64,000 nt of DNA from Galeopsis tetrahit (taxonomy: Eukaryota; Streptophyta; Magnoliopsida; Lamiales; Lamiaceae): assembly GCA_963675135.1 (NCBI GenBank), contig OY776123.1:3722501-3786500 (forward strand), written 5' to 3'. Both the position numbers and the translations under genes were made by a program. This document shows positions 1-12,473 of this stretch, one piece after another. The notes beneath the pieces were generated by a model. That model ran no database searches. It saw nothing but the letters and a program-made list of their open reading frames with translations, and was not told the origin of the DNA. Within the stretch, counting starts at the first letter, position 1. The number at the start of each line of letters is the position of its first letter.

Positions 1-596
1 AAAATAGTGAAATATTTCTGGGCCTGAATCGATGGCCTCGTTGGCTTTACATTAGGACCGGGCCTGCCTGTTGGAGGTGGATCAGAGCGGTGTGGCTGTC
101 GAAGGTGAAGCATAGGCAGTGACGGTGGCGGTGGCTGTTACTTCTTTTGTTAGAATTAGGGTTAGAGTTAGGATTAGGGGAGTGTATATATTAGAAGATA
201 TTTTATTAAAAGGATAAATTAGATATTTTACTTGTATATTTAAATTTATTTGAATTGGGGGAGTAGATTTAACAAAACTGGAGGGGTATATAGCCTTCTC
301 TTTCTTTTTTTTAAAACATAGCCTGCTCCTTTTAGAACCTAATATTCGCTCATTTTTAGTCACACAACGGCGTGGGAGTTCCCAGTCCCTACAAATTAAC
401 ACGGCTATGACTTGATTTTTGGGCTAATTCATGTTAATCTACTACCAAGTTACAGGCCCAGTTCTTTTTTCCTTGGACTCATACGTACAGCAGCCCATGT
501 TGTTTTTACCTTGGGCTGTACGGTTGGCTAGCATATAAATCTGGCCCAATGTGCAATCTTAAGACGATTAGTAGATGCAATCATTTTAAATTATTT
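1..596. other. AT-rich intergenic sequence
   Basis: No gene is recognised. A short run of degenerate telomere-like units (GTTAGGGTTAGAG type, read in the other strand as CTAAC) lies near 155-180. The minus-strand open frame at 82-402 has low-complexity composition and no family resemblance, so it is not called. Confidence 0.5.
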
Positions 597-1071
597 AGGG
601 GTGTATTGGTTGTGTATTCTGTATGATTTTTTTAGACTTTTAAAGTTTGAGGGTATTCAATTCGAATTTTTAAAAGTCTTTAAAAATTTTGAGGTATTCA
701 ATACGGATTTTAAAAAGTATTGTATTAATTTTTTTTTTTGGGTATTCAACCGTTTATAAATTTTAATACTCTATAAAATTTGTTGGATTCTCCTCCAAAA
801 ATATAAATAAATTACACTATTCAAAATCTCTTCTAAAACCCAGAGATTTCAACGGATTCTCTCTCTGAAGACAAAAGGTCAAAAGTAGAGATGACAATAT
901 TGACCAGCCTGTGGGTACCCGTCCCGCCCGACTAACTTCGGGTCAGATCGGATCTGTCCCGTATTGAGAACGGGTCGGGCCCGCCCCGTATGTGAACGGA
1001 TCGGGTCTGTGTCTTATGTCCGACCCACGAATATCAGACCTGACCAAATTATTATATAAACTTTATATATA

Positions 1072-2207
1072 TATATACAGAAATGATATGGAGCCCATAA
1101 TGGGCTCCTTATGGAGCCAAATTGATGATGTGGCATTATCCACCTCATTCTATTTAATTAATTAATACTTATTTAAAAAATATATGATAAATCTCCTAAA
1201 ATATAGAAAAGTCACGCATGTTTCCTAATATTTAGGATGAAAAAATTTATGTGGATAATAATTAGTTTATAATTAATATTTATTATATTAATATTACATT
1301 AATTAAACTCACGCCACATATATTATTATTATTATTTAGGCATAATTATATTTAGATGAAAAATATATTATCAAATCTTAATTGAATCTTAGGGTTTAGG
1401 GGTTTTAGGGTTTAGGGTTTAGGGGTTTTAGGGTTTAGGGTTTATGAGTTTAGAGGTTTAGAGTTATGTAAATTAATGTAGTCATTATTTTTTATAACTT
1501 TAACTTTACATTTTTGTTATTAAAAAAATAAAATATATAAATGAATGATTTTTTTTAAATAAAGTACAATAAATATTTATTAATTATGTAGCAATTTTTT
1601 ACACTAAGTATATTTATTAAAATATACATGACTACATTAATTTACATAACCCTAAACCCTAAACCCCTAAAACCCTAAACCCTAAAACCCCTAAACCCTA
1701 AACCCCTAAAACCCTAAACCCTAAAACCCCTAAACCCCTAAAACTTAAACCCTAAACCCTAAAACCTCTAAACCCTAAAACCCTAAGATTCAATTAAGAT
1801 TTGATAATATATTTTTCATCTAAATATAATTATGCCTAAATAATAATAATAATATATGTGGCGTGAGTTTAATGTTATATTAATATAATAAATATTAATT
1901 ATAAACTAATTATTATCCACATAAATTTTTTCATCCTAAATATTAGGAAACATGTGTGACTTTTCTATATTTTAGGAGATCTATCATATATTTTTTAAAT
2001 AAGTATTAATTAATTAAATAGAATGAGGTGGATAATGCCACATCATCAATTTGGCTCCATAAGGAGACTTTTCTATATTTTAGGAGATCTATCATATATT
2101 TTTTAAATAAGTATTAATTAATTAAATAGAATGAGGTGGATAATGCCACATCATCAATTTGGCTCCATAAGGAGCCCATTATGGGCTCCATATCATTTCT
2201 GTATATA
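1072..2207. mobile_element. 1.1-kb foldback element with telomere-like repeats in both arms
   Basis: The two halves are near-perfect inverse complements. The left arm starts CAGAAATGATATGGAGCCC at 1078, the right arm ends with its complement at 2201, and the match continues through the arms to a loop of roughly 1490-1625. Each arm carries plant telomere-type repeats, TTAGGG-type at about 1390-1445 and CCCTAAA-type at about 1648-1795, so they face each other. The right arm has a 108-bp tandem duplication (1958-2065 and 2066-2173), which breaks the symmetry. The element sits within a (TA)n tract. No coding sequence is seen. The superfamily is uncertain; a foldback or MITE-type DNA element is likely. 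Confidence 0.85.
1390..1795. repeat. Interstitial telomere-like repeats, inverted pair
   Basis: TTTAGGG and TTTAGGGG variants occur on the plus strand at about 1390-1445. CCCTAAA / CCCCTAAAA variants occur at about 1648-1795, separated by the AT-rich loop of the foldback. The heterogeneity of the units (7, 8 and 9 bp) argues against recent telomerase action. Confidence 0.85.
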
Positions 2208-2658
2208 TATATATATATATTTGGTAAAATACTATATATATATATATTTAATATATACCATAAAAAATATTTATATTATTGTGAATTGTTTCAATGTATA
2301 TATGCATGAAAAATATTGTTTTCAATTGTGAGAAACAACTTAATTAAATTCAACATGATATGAAAAAATGGGGCGGGGGCACGGGGCGACTATCTAGAAC
2401 CCGTACGGGGCGCGGGGCAGGTCCGGGGCATATACAAGTGTGTTCTATATACATTTGCATCAATAGTTCCAACACCGAAATTTATGAAAATCTATGTAAA
2501 TCAATAAAAAAAGTATATTTCACAATCCTTTGAAGTCAATGAAAATCCATATAAATCAATAAAAAAAGTAAGTCAAACTTTGCGTGAATTCTATAAATTT
2601 TCTAAATTCACGGACTTTTTAAAGTTAAAAAAATTCAATAGAATTCCAATTGAATACA

Positions 2659-3848
2659 CCCCTGTCATTTTTTTTTCTCTAAAATTTTCTTTAGTAAATG
2701 CACCTCCACCCATTAAAATTAAAATCATAATTTTCATATTCCCATCTTTCTTTCTTTTCCTGTAAAAAAAATGGCGCCCCCACACCTCGGCCACGCTGCC
2801 CTGCCCGTATAAAAGAATTATGTTGCATCTAAATTTTTTAATTTGTATAGAGCTAAATAATTAATTATTATATATTAATTTTTCAATACCCACTCTCACT
2901 CGTGGACTGAATTACCACTTCTATCGACCTTTTGGAGAGGAGACTCATTGAATGAACAATATAAATGAAAATAACTATTTTTAACAGGAATCGAACTCAT
3001 AACGCGTGGACGCGCGTGAGCCTTAAGGATAGGATAACATGAAACAATTATGTCTTATATAAAATTCCGACCTTATAGAAAGAGTGAAAAATTAATTCTT
3101 GTATATTAATTTTCTTATACCCCGCTGGCTTCCCCAACCGTCCTCACTGTTTTTCTTCTTAAATTCGTACACCGGTAACACCGCGCCGCGTCCACCCCAT
3201 CGCCACCCCTAGCTCCCTCTCTTCTTTTCTTCTTCCGTGGACGGAAGTACACATTCCTTTTTTTGATGAACCAATGTCGACCTACTTTATAATTTTGGAT
3301 CAATTCTTGTCGACCAACCTTGTAATTTTCGATTATTCTAAGCCAAAATCTATCAATTATGACTTTTTTTTCCGTTTAAACTTATGTTTCCAATTTATTA
3401 ACTGTAAATTGTTTAAATATGTTTTGTTGCATATATTTTTAATTAAAAAAATATTTTTTGCTCACATCCTTTATCGTTTTCTGCACGCGCTGTCTTTACA
3501 TGTGGAGAGATCTCTATCTTTAATTTGATATCGAAGAGAATGGGCCACGACACGCATATAGTATTACTATCGTGCTTTGCGTGCGGTCGTTTTTTGAGGA
3601 AAAAAAAACATTTTTCATTTATTTTGTCTCTTATTCGACATTAATATTGTTGTCATTTATTTTGAATTCACGGAATTTGCATTGCCTTACAACGCGGTAG
3701 GTTTCAAATTGAATGTGAATAATATTCCCTCCAATTCAATACTCCGTATTATTTACGTTTTTTTCTTTGTTTCATTTGTAATTTATGTGATGTTTTACAC
3801 TTTTTAATTTTTTTTTAATGACGTTTCTTCAAAATTTATTCTTAAGTT
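2659..3848. other. Intergenic, no gene recognised
   Basis: AT-rich sequence with a small GC-richer island at 3110-3260 that gives spurious open frames on both strands. A tRNA-B-box-like string (GAGTTCGATTCC on the minus strand) occurs near 2988 but without a recognisable A box. Confidence 0.4.
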
Positions 3849-3857
3849 TTTAAAGTT

Positions 3858-4757
3858 AGGTGGGGCTATTAACACCCCAAATAATGTTATACATACCCCA
3901 TTATTTTATAGACAAAAATAGATATTTATAAAATAACTAAGTAACCCTTATATAAATAGAGAGTAAAATAATTAAAAAAATGATTTGAAAAAATATAATA
4001 AAAATTTGAAAAATATTATAAAAAAGTCGACTAAATATTTAAAATTAAATTTTTTGAAAAAAAAATTGAGAAGATTTTATAAAATCTGAAAATAATCAGA
4101 AATAAATAAATAAAAATAATCAAATAAATTCTTTCATACCAAATAAAGATAAATAAAATTGTAAAAATATTTAATAAATTTGATAAATTGTAAAAAATAT
4201 TTAAACTAAAAAAAATTAAAAAAGTAAGAATTCAAATTAATATAAAAAATAAATAAAGCAAAAAATATATTTTAAAAATACCTAAATCTTAAAAAATCGA
4301 TTAAATAAGATTTGAAGATTTAGTTGATTTTTTAATATTTTTAAATTTTTTGTAGCTTTAATTTATTTTTGAAGATTTTTATTTTATATTTGATTTTTAA
4401 TTTTATTTGATTTACTTAATTTTGTTCAGATTTAATTAAAAAAATCAATTTAATTCTTTTGAAAATTTAGTTGATAATGTTTTAGATTTTTTAATTGATT
4501 TTATCATTCAGATATTTTTTTAAAATATTTTTCAACTTTTATTTAATTTTTTTCATATTATTGAATATATTTTTTGATAAAAAAAAAATTTGACGGATGA
4601 TAATTTTTTTTTAAAATTTATATATTTTTAAAATTTAGTTAATTTTAATACGGAGTAATGTGTTATATTTTTTTTTTATTTAATTTTAAGTGTTTGAAGG
4701 GCAAATATGAAACAATTGGTGTGTATAACATTATGTGGGGTGTTAATAGCCACACCC
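3858..4757. mobile_element. Non-autonomous Mutator-like element (MULE-MITE), 900 bp
   Basis: Terminal inverted repeats of about 40 bp are visible: GGTGGGGCTATTAACACCCC on the left, its near complement on the right, extending to ATAATGTTATACA. The element is flanked by a perfect 9-bp direct repeat TTTAAAGTT (3849-3857 and 4758-4766), the duplication length of Mutator transposition. The interior is extremely AT-rich and non-coding. Confidence 0.85.
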
Positions 4758-4807
4758 TTTAAAGTTTTATGCACAATTTCAAAGCTATTAATTAAGAATT
4801 TTCTTAG

Positions 4808-5110
4808 GGGGGTGTATTGGTTGTGAATTCTGTAGGATTTTTTTGGATTTTCAAAGTTTGGGGATATTCAATTCGGATTTTCAAAAGTCTTTAAAAATTT
4901 TGAGGTATTCAATACGGATTTTAAAAAGTCTTTAAAAATCTTTAGGTATTTAACGGTGTATAGATTTTAATATATACTCTATGGATTTTGTATGATTCTT
5001 TTTAAAAAATATAAATAAATTTCACTATCCAAAATCTCTTCTAAAAATCAGAGATTTCAATGGATTCTCTCAAAGAACTCTAAAGACGTAAGATCAGAAG
5101 TAGAGATGAG
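4808..5110. mobile_element. Second copy of the GGGGTGTATT element end
   Basis: About 300 bp match 597-895 closely, from GGGGTGTATTGGTTG through GTAGAGATGA. The copy stops where the LINE-like sequence begins, so it was truncated or interrupted there. Confidence 0.6.
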
Positions 5111-5656
5111 CAAATTCAAATCAACAGTGAAGCAACAACCATCTGTTGATTGAGTGCAATTTTGCGGCGTCAATATGGGGAGAATGCTATAAATGGCTTA
5201 AAATTAATATGGTTCCGCATAATAATGTAGGCACGCATGCTATGCAACACATCGAGGCTCTGGGAAATTCTAAGGTGAGGAGAAAATTTATGACAAGCCT
5301 TTGGGCGTGCGTGATTTGGGAGTTGTGGAATTGCAGAAATGAAAGGAGATTCAAAGGAGTTGGACAAGATAAGAAGAAACTGATGGAGAAGATTAAGATA
5401 AATATGTGGGCGTGGGTTGGAGGGAAGAATCTCATACCTCAAAATTTGTCCATCTCAGCTTGGTGTTGTGACCCCTTCTTATATATGCCTAGTTGAATAG
5501 AGTGTTTTGAGTTAGTGCAGGAGGAGGAGATGAATTAAAAGTTGTGGTTGGGAGGGAGCCTCTGTGATATAAATTATACTTGTACATGTAATGGGTTGAG
5601 TATCCCCAAATACTCGAGGCTATAAAATTCGTTTTACCGTTAAAAAAAAAAAAAAA
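5111..5656 (+). mobile_element. 5'-truncated LINE (non-LTR retrotransposon) tail with poly(A)
   Basis: The open frame at 5146-5493 resembles the zinc-binding reverse transcriptase C-terminal region (zf-RVT) of plant LINEs: a CNFAASIW motif, then WACVIWELWNCRNERRF, matching the usual W..W..RN pattern. It ends in a stop at 5496. A short 3' untranslated region follows, with a typical LINE ending (CCCCAAATACTCGAGGC) and a homopolymer A run at 5642-5656. The reverse transcriptase body is missing, so this is a dead 5'-truncated insertion, and it lies in or against the 4808-5110 element. Confidence 0.8.
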
Positions 5657-6047
5657 ATAAGTATATGCTTTCAACTAATCATTAATCAACTCTTACAAAA
5701 ACACATTTATTGAAGAACATTCAATATTATCCTTGTTTGTTAGGTAAAAATCCTACATAATATATCAATAGGTAGAGCAAGCAAGGCTTGAGTAGACATA
5801 TGATAATAAAATACATTGGAGCTAGTGACATCCCGATACAAGATTTATGTAATTATGCAAATAAAAACGATCTTTTTTTAAAGCCAAATGCAATAATGCA
5901 TTGAAATAAAACTTGAGTACAAGGGGTACTAAACCCTTAAAACACGTACATGATATTACATATTAATTAGATTCATATAATTAATAATTTAGAAAACTAT
6001 AAACGGAATTAAGTTTGCAAAACTCTCATCACTTGTCAATATTCTGT
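5657..6047. other. Intergenic, 3' flank of the bHLH gene
   Basis: AT-rich; it should hold the 3' untranslated region and polyadenylation site of the minus-strand bHLH gene that ends at 6048. Nothing else is recognised. Confidence 0.4.
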
Positions 6048-9000
6048 TCAAGCATCTGCAGCTTGGATAGCTTCTCGAAGAGCTGACACTACTTCTCTCA
6101 CACTCAAGTTGAATTCATTCTCCATCTGCATCCCCCAAATTAAATAATAAAAACACAAATCATAGAAAATTAAACTCAAAGTTGTGCATGTTCGATATGT
6201 TTGTAGTAGAATATATCATGCATGGTATAGTTTAATTTGATTTGAAATTATCAAGGAAAATATATAGTGGATAAAATTGAGATGAGTTTGTAGAAAAATA
6301 AAATATATATTCATAATATTCAACATTGATGCAAAGTACACAAGTTTTATGATAATAGATATATAGAATTGGATTCAAGAACCTAGTATAGATTTAGAAA
6401 TCTCAAATTAAACATACCATAGTAAACCGTATTTTTTGCATGTGTTGCATATATACTTTGTATGTAAGACACGTGGATGATTAAAAAAAAAAAATCAACC
6501 GGCTACATGTAACACACAGACATGTGCTAATGAAGTGAAATACGAAAAGTGTAACAAATGAAAGGCTTACCTGAGCCACAATGGTGATGTCTAGGGCTAC
6601 GTTTCCGAAAGCGGTGGAATTAGCACTAATCACCATCATGTTAAGGCTCTCCACCTTAGTTATTAACTTAGTAAGTACATCCTTCTGCTTCTCACAAAGC
6701 ACTTTGACCAAGATTTGATTCTCGTTCATCTTCACTTCGACCTCCGGGAGAGACACCTGCTCGTTGTCTTCGAACCTGCTACTTTGCACGTTCGAAGACA
6801 CCTCATCGTCCACGTCCTCGTCCACGACTTGTGATTTCTTCACAACAACCACGGGTTCCATTGCCTTTCTTTCGGATTTTTCCTCGAGCAATTTGACTCT
6901 CTCTTTGAGCTCTTTGGTATACTTGATTGCGTCTTCAAGTATAGACCCTTTATCCATCTGCCAATATTATATAGTAACAAGATGAATATTTATTTTCAAT
7001 TTTTTATCCGCATGAGGGCTCCGAGCGGCATTTATTTATTATTATATATTCTTCAAGGAAAAAAACAGAAAAGGAGTCACATTAGTTTTTGTACTGGCGA
7101 TAAACGAGGACGTATGGCAGGTATATATATATGACGTCCACCTAACATGGTGGTACCAAAAAAAAAAAAGAAAAAAAGAGGGAGGGGAGATATTTTAGAT
7201 AATTGGAAAACAAATATATTATGTTTTCAATTTGGAATTAAAGTTTTTGCGGTTCTTTAAGTTGGACTAATGGAATACACATTTTGATTTTGGTCTCATA
7301 AGTTGACACAAATTTTGAATTCAGTCCAATTACTTGTCATTGCAGGTAAATGAACCGATCAGATCATTATCTCGTGCATTTTTCTACGCATGAGCAAATT
7401 CACGGTTGATTTGAATTGCACACGAGTTAAGGATTTGACTGATTCATTTACCTGCAATGATAGGTAATTGGACTGAATTCAAAATTTAGGCAACTTATGG
7501 GACCAAAATCAAAATGTATTTTCCATCAAGACTAAATTCAAAATTAAAGAGCTACAAAAACTTTAATCCCCTTCAATTTTATTATGTTCAATATCCCATT
7601 TTTTAGAAATTAATTTTTTTTAGTCCTTTAATTTTACCATATTTTGATTTTGTTCATAGTAACTTTCAAATTTTGACAATAAAAGGTATGTTTTATAAAA
7701 AAGAAAGTAAAAGGAAAGATACACTCTCAAATTTTGATTTTCCTCTTCTAACTTACTTTTTTTCAACTTTTTGGTCCTATGACATGTCATATACTAACTA
7801 CATAAAATATTATTAGAAAATTTTCTACAAGTTGAGACTTTTAGATAAAACTAAATTCTTTTAAATATAAACTGACTCCACGGTATCCCTTATATATAAA
7901 CTAATCATGTGAATTTAAACGAGGGAGGACCTTTTTGAGACCAGGAATAAGGGCTGAAAGAGCAACGAATAACTGGCTGAGCTGCTCGCGCCGCCGTCTC
8001 TCCGCCATGATGTGTTCGTACGTCTGCGCTGGAGGACGAATTCTTTTCTTCTTCGTTGGCGAAACCCTAGCCTCCTCAGAGCTTTCGTTACATTTTCTTG
8101 GAGCCTTTAAAACTCGAGGAACCACAATCTCTTGATCAATAACTGGATTAATCTTAAAATTCAGAGGGAGTTATAATGAGATATTAGGTAGCTAGGTGAA
8201 GGATAATTGAATATATATAAACACAAATTAAACTAAATGTAATTGAAATAATTATATTTAATTAATTTACCTGTTGGGCATGTTGTTGATCACAAGGGTT
8301 GTGATTTCCAAAATTGAGAATTCCCATATTATTATGAATGGTTGATAAGTTGGAGTAATTGTGAGGCATCATCTGTCCCTGCAGCTGCAATGGATTAATA
8401 GTTGAAGAAGATCGTAGGTAGTTCTGAAGCAAGTCGTCGTCGTCGTAATTTGGAGCAGCCATAGCCGAGTCTTGTTCATCAAAATTAGGATCCATGAAAT
8501 CACACTCATCCAGCAACATTGAAATGTCCACTCCCTGCTATATAGCTAGTAATTAGCTAGGGTTTATCTTCTCTTAATGAATTCATTACATTTAATTATT
8601 ATATATAATATACAAAAGCAGCATATTAGTATTTCACTGGATTTAATTAAACTTAGAAAATATTATTGATCGAGTTTATAGATTTTAATTAAAGCATAAT
8701 TTATCAAACAATTTATAAGAACTTAATTAGATGAAGTTAATTCATATTGAATTTAACATAACCCTAAACATGTGTATATATGTTTAACAATATTGATGAT
8801 GCAAATATATATGAAAAATGAGTTAGCGTATAATCGAACTGTGGCATGCATATATCCCTTCCCTTGTTTCATTAAAATTACTTTAATTAAACATGTAGTA
8901 CAAATCGAACTTATAGATTTGTGATGATATTCAATTCAGATCTAGGGATAAAATTGGCCATGACCTAATTTATCTATTTTTGTATAATTATATGTACAAA

Positions 9001-9048
9001 ACTAGTAATTACCTGTTGAGAAATCATTGAAATCGCCGAGGAATTCAT
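6048..9048 (-). CDS. bHLH transcription factor, subgroup IVa (bHLH18/19/20/25, NAI1-type), 5 exons, 320 aa
   Basis: Deduced coding exons (minus): 9048-9013, 8534-8271, 8128-7931, 6957-6571 and 6125-6048. Phases join cleanly to 320 aa. The basic helix-loop-helix is in exons 3-4: HIMAERRRREQLSQLF with the H-E-R DNA-contact pattern expected for E/G-box binding, the loop, then MDKGSILEDAIKYTKELKERV. The exon 3-4 junction falls inside the loop at GLKK|MDK, the usual place in this subgroup. The C-terminus (about residues 235-320, LPEVEVKMNENQILVKVLCE onward) is the ACT-like domain. An acidic N-terminal region rich in D, N and Q may activate transcription. The intact start is the short first exon (MNSSAISMISQQ); exon 2 has no ATG at its beginning. 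Subgroup IVa proteins regulate ER-body formation, jasmonate responses and specialised terpenoid pathways in other plants; which applies here is unknown. The exon 3 donor (AAAAG|GTCCTC) is weak. Confidence 0.85.
7234..7571. mobile_element. Inverted-repeat MITE (338 bp) in the bHLH third intron
   Basis: Long inverted arms of about 150 bp (GGAATTAAAGTTTTTG at the left, CAAAAACTTTAATCCCC at the right; CAGTCCAATTAC / GTAATTGGACTG inside) surround a short spacer. Direct repeats TTCAATTT flank it (7226-7233 and 7572-7579), possibly part of a 9-bp Mutator-type duplication. It sits in the intron between exons 3 and 4 of the bHLH gene, which would form a strong hairpin in the pre-mRNA. Confidence 0.75.
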
Positions 9049-9196
9049 ATCATATATATCCCTGAACCCTGATGAGAAACACAAAGGAATTAAGTAGCTA
9101 GTTAGTAGAGATTCATATATGAGATAAGAAAGAACCTAGCTAGTGGCCTTGTCTTACCTAAAACCTCTCAAACTAGCCTTCTCTCTGCCTAGGCTT

Positions 9197-9208
9197 GATT
9201 ATATAAAA
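9197..9208 (-). promoter_or_regulatory. Probable TATA box of the bHLH gene
   Basis: On the minus strand the text reads AATTTTATATAATC, about 150 bp before the proposed ATG at 9048. Position and composition fit a plant TATA box; the transcription start is not known. Confidence 0.4.
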
Positions 9209-9209
9209 T

Positions 9210-12200
9210 TTGCCATCACTGTCTTTTTCGACTATATATATATTTGGTAATACGACCTCTTTGAACTTTACATTTTATTTATATATAGGTAATTAAATTA
9301 ATTGGTATCATAGAGTAGATTTTATGGAATCTGCTTTTTTTTTTCCTAAGTACAATGGTATATGTATGTATATTATTTTTTTATAAATTTAGCCCAACCC
9401 GGCCACATCATAAACCCACTTAATTAAATCACACATAATATAAACTTAATTAATACCTTAGCCCCACCGGACCCATTAATTTAACCTTTTTTTTTTTTAA
9501 TTTTATATAAATTAATTAAATAATATTCCTTTCCCACCCCTCAAATCAGAATAGGCGGTTCCTTTTGGATTTCTACTTAACAAAGCCAAATTTTAAGGAC
9601 TCAATTAGTCCCCAATCTCGAGAAGTAGGTTTTTCTATTTTTTGTGTTAATTAATTATTTTATTATTATCTATCTTATTTAAAAGTACGTTTTCACCTCT
9701 CTTTTTTTAATTGTATTAATTAATTTTGTTATTATCTTTCTTACTGAAAATGTTTTGTTTTAGTTAGGATAATATTTAGTGTGTTCTAATTCGACGCCAA
9801 AACAAGTCATGTAATATGACAATTGATATGTATAGATATATTATATATAATTGATACTAAATTTAGGTTTTAATTTTTATAGATATTAAATTGAGGTAAA
9901 ATTTAACTAAAAGACAATTAAGAGATGTAGTAATCCACGAATAAAATCATATGTTTCAATTTTAGTATTTCACGTCGTATTTTACTATAGAAATAATTGA
10001 CATTTGTTAAAAATTCATAGAACGGAATACAAGTAAAACACGAAAAGTGAAATAAGAAAATTAATTCGAGCAACCCGTTAGTCACGCGAGGCCGCTTCCA
10101 AGTTCCAAGTTCAAGGTTTTATAATTGTGTTGTGTTGGGCCAATCAAATTCTGGACATACTTTGATTTTTTAATTGTATTTACAATTTTCCATTTTAATT
10201 TCTACGTCATCACATACGTGTAAAGAAAACAACTGCATTTGTTGCAACTGGCATCCTTTTTTTTTCTTGTTGTTTTTTAAGTAATTGTGGGTAACGGATG
10301 TATGTATTACTAACACTATTTTTTAATAATGTAACTAAAATTTGTTATACTCAATCTTCTTAAATAAAATCAAGTCAAGGAGCTTGTCATGTTATATATA
10401 TAAACGGTCAACGAATGAAACGAAAATACTTCAAAGACTACGAAAACCGATCAACAGTCGATGATCCGAAGAATGTTCGTTAATGTCACCATGACAAATC
10501 TGCGTGCTCACATCAGAGATCAACACTTAATCGATCACCATGTTCGTCCAAGTACACGACCTCATCCCACATGTCAGTCCAACAAGGACGAACAACCAAC
10601 TCGATAAGGACGTTAGTCCACTTAAGCCATCTCATCCCACATATGAAGAGGATAAGAACAATCAACTTAATTGTCGACCGAGCAACGATTACTTACTCAC
10701 TTAATTTTATGAGGCAACGATTAATTACTCACTTAATTTTATGAGGCTAAGTGTCACCTATGTGTACACGTGGCCTTCTTCTTTAAAAATACGAACAATT
10801 TAATAGAGACATCTCATATTTACATGTACTATAAAAATTGACATTTAACTAATTAATATAAAATTTGAATTTCAACTACAAAAATCTCTCTTGAACTTCC
10901 TCAAACTCTCATAAAAAACAATTAATATTCAACATAAGTTCTTCGTACAATCATAAATACTTGTTTGTTAATCAAACTTAACCGACATCAAATCGTAGTA
11001 AATTAAACAAAATTCAACTTAATTAATTAGATAATTAAATAAAAGAATTGACCGTCTAACTATAACATGGTTGATAACGAGAAACTCGAGATTCTGGTCG
11101 TTAGCGGATAAAAAACGATTGCATACAAAGCTGCCCTAATCCATATGTAAGATGTGTGGATCGCGTGCACGAATTCTTGTTCACTTATCAACATGATATA
11201 TCTACAAAAAAAAATAAAACGTAATTTCAAGATATATATGGGCCCACATTTTGGTCATGAAAACAACAGATATGGACTAATACTGGAAAATGAAATTATA
11301 TGTTATTGTGTTAGTGACTTAGTGTTCATATATATTACTCCGTATCAGTTATCAGCCATGTTTGATGAAAAAAAAAATTAGATTGAGATTAAAGTGATAT
11401 TTGAATTTTATAAATTTTAAAGCATAATTTACCCTTAAATTTAAGCTATCAAACAGTGGAGATCATGAAGTCAATCTAAATTTAATTTAATCTATCAAAC
11501 ATTATAATTTTTATCTTTACGTTACTTCTGATTCTGAAGATAAAAATATATATTCTTCCGTTTCACGATTATTTGCCCACTATATACTTTTATTTTTTTA
11601 ATAGCGCCAAAAACTGGCACTTTTGTCATTGAAAGAACCGCAAAAAATGAGTGTACTTTTTTAATCAGAGAAAAATGAAATTGAAATTAGTATATATATT
11701 AATCGAATTTCAGTATGTATATCTATAAAGTATGCACACGCTGTACACATGTACTCTGTTTACTTATACTGAATTGTACGTTGTCGTTTATGTTAAAACC
11801 ATTTGTCGCAGTTTCGCGAGGCATTTTATGTCCTATTGTATTTGGTAGGTTAGTTTGTGAATAAAATATATTTATTTTGAAGGCACTGTAAATATGGGAC
11901 TAATACGGTAAAATGAAATTAGGTAAAAGACAAAAACTTTCATGATACAATTTCCTAATTATATAATTATGTGATTAATGGGTTTTATAGGGCCCAACTC
12001 GATTTAAAAAAAAAAAAAAAAAAAACTCTCTTAATTTATACTCCAGTAATTTTTTTGATTAAATAGTTCGATATGCATTTTAATTTTTTACTTATTTTTC
12101 GAGATGTTACGTACCACAATTTTTTTCTTTTCCAATGTAGGCTCATATCAATGGGCAATGGGCAATGGCACACCTAGAATTATTAAACTATGGGTACAAT

Positions 12201-12470
12201 AGAAAGATTGCACATAAACAATATCTTAAAATTAAAATGCATATAATCAAATTCGATAGGGTAGATTGTGTATGCTCAAGTGCATACATGCACTTGATTC
12301 CATTTTAGGTGATCGAATATAATATACATATTTCACATTTGTCATTTCCTTTCTAACTCATTGATCCATTGATTTCCCAATAAAAAATAAAAAAGGTGAT
12401 GATGCACAACATTGGAGGAAAAAAGAAACAATAATCGGGTAGACTAGGCAGATGAGTGTCATTTTCATTA
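9210..12470. other. Intergenic AT-rich spacer, no intact gene
   Basis: No open frame resembles a known protein. A retroelement-like remnant lies at about 10440-10790 (repeated CATCTCATCCCACAT phrases and a 40-bp tandem unit GCAACGATTA..CTCACTTAATTTTATGAGG at about 10683-10750). A CACGTG hexamer occurs near 10768. An A20 homopolymer lies near 12005. Confidence 0.5.
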
Positions 12471-12473
12471 ATA

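Larger units (their letters stand above)
597..2658. mobile_element. Composite (nested) TIR element with GGGGTGTATT ends
   Basis: The left end reads GGGGTGTATTGGTTG and the right end is the inverse of GGGGTGTATTCAATTGG. Both ends are followed by similar AT-rich text with AATTC motifs. The left end is repeated almost word for word at 4808-5110, showing a dispersed family. Inside it lies a second element with CG-rich ends (about 890-1035 and 2365-2430, GGGTACCCG / GGGGCGGGG motifs), and inside that the palindrome at 1072-2207. No clear target duplication was found at the outer ends, so the outer limits are approximate. It is non-coding. Confidence 0.5.

Noticed and set aside
1390..1795. Real telomere or chromosome end
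   Set aside because: The repeats are degenerate, inverted and embedded in a transposon-like palindrome with unique sequence on both sides.
2975..3050. tRNA gene or SINE
   Set aside because: Only a B-box-like string is present; no A box, cloverleaf or CCA-side stem can be drawn.
8262..8531. bHLH start at MDISMLL
   Set aside because: The codon is GTG, not ATG, and an AG acceptor lies just before it; a short upstream exon supplies the ATG.
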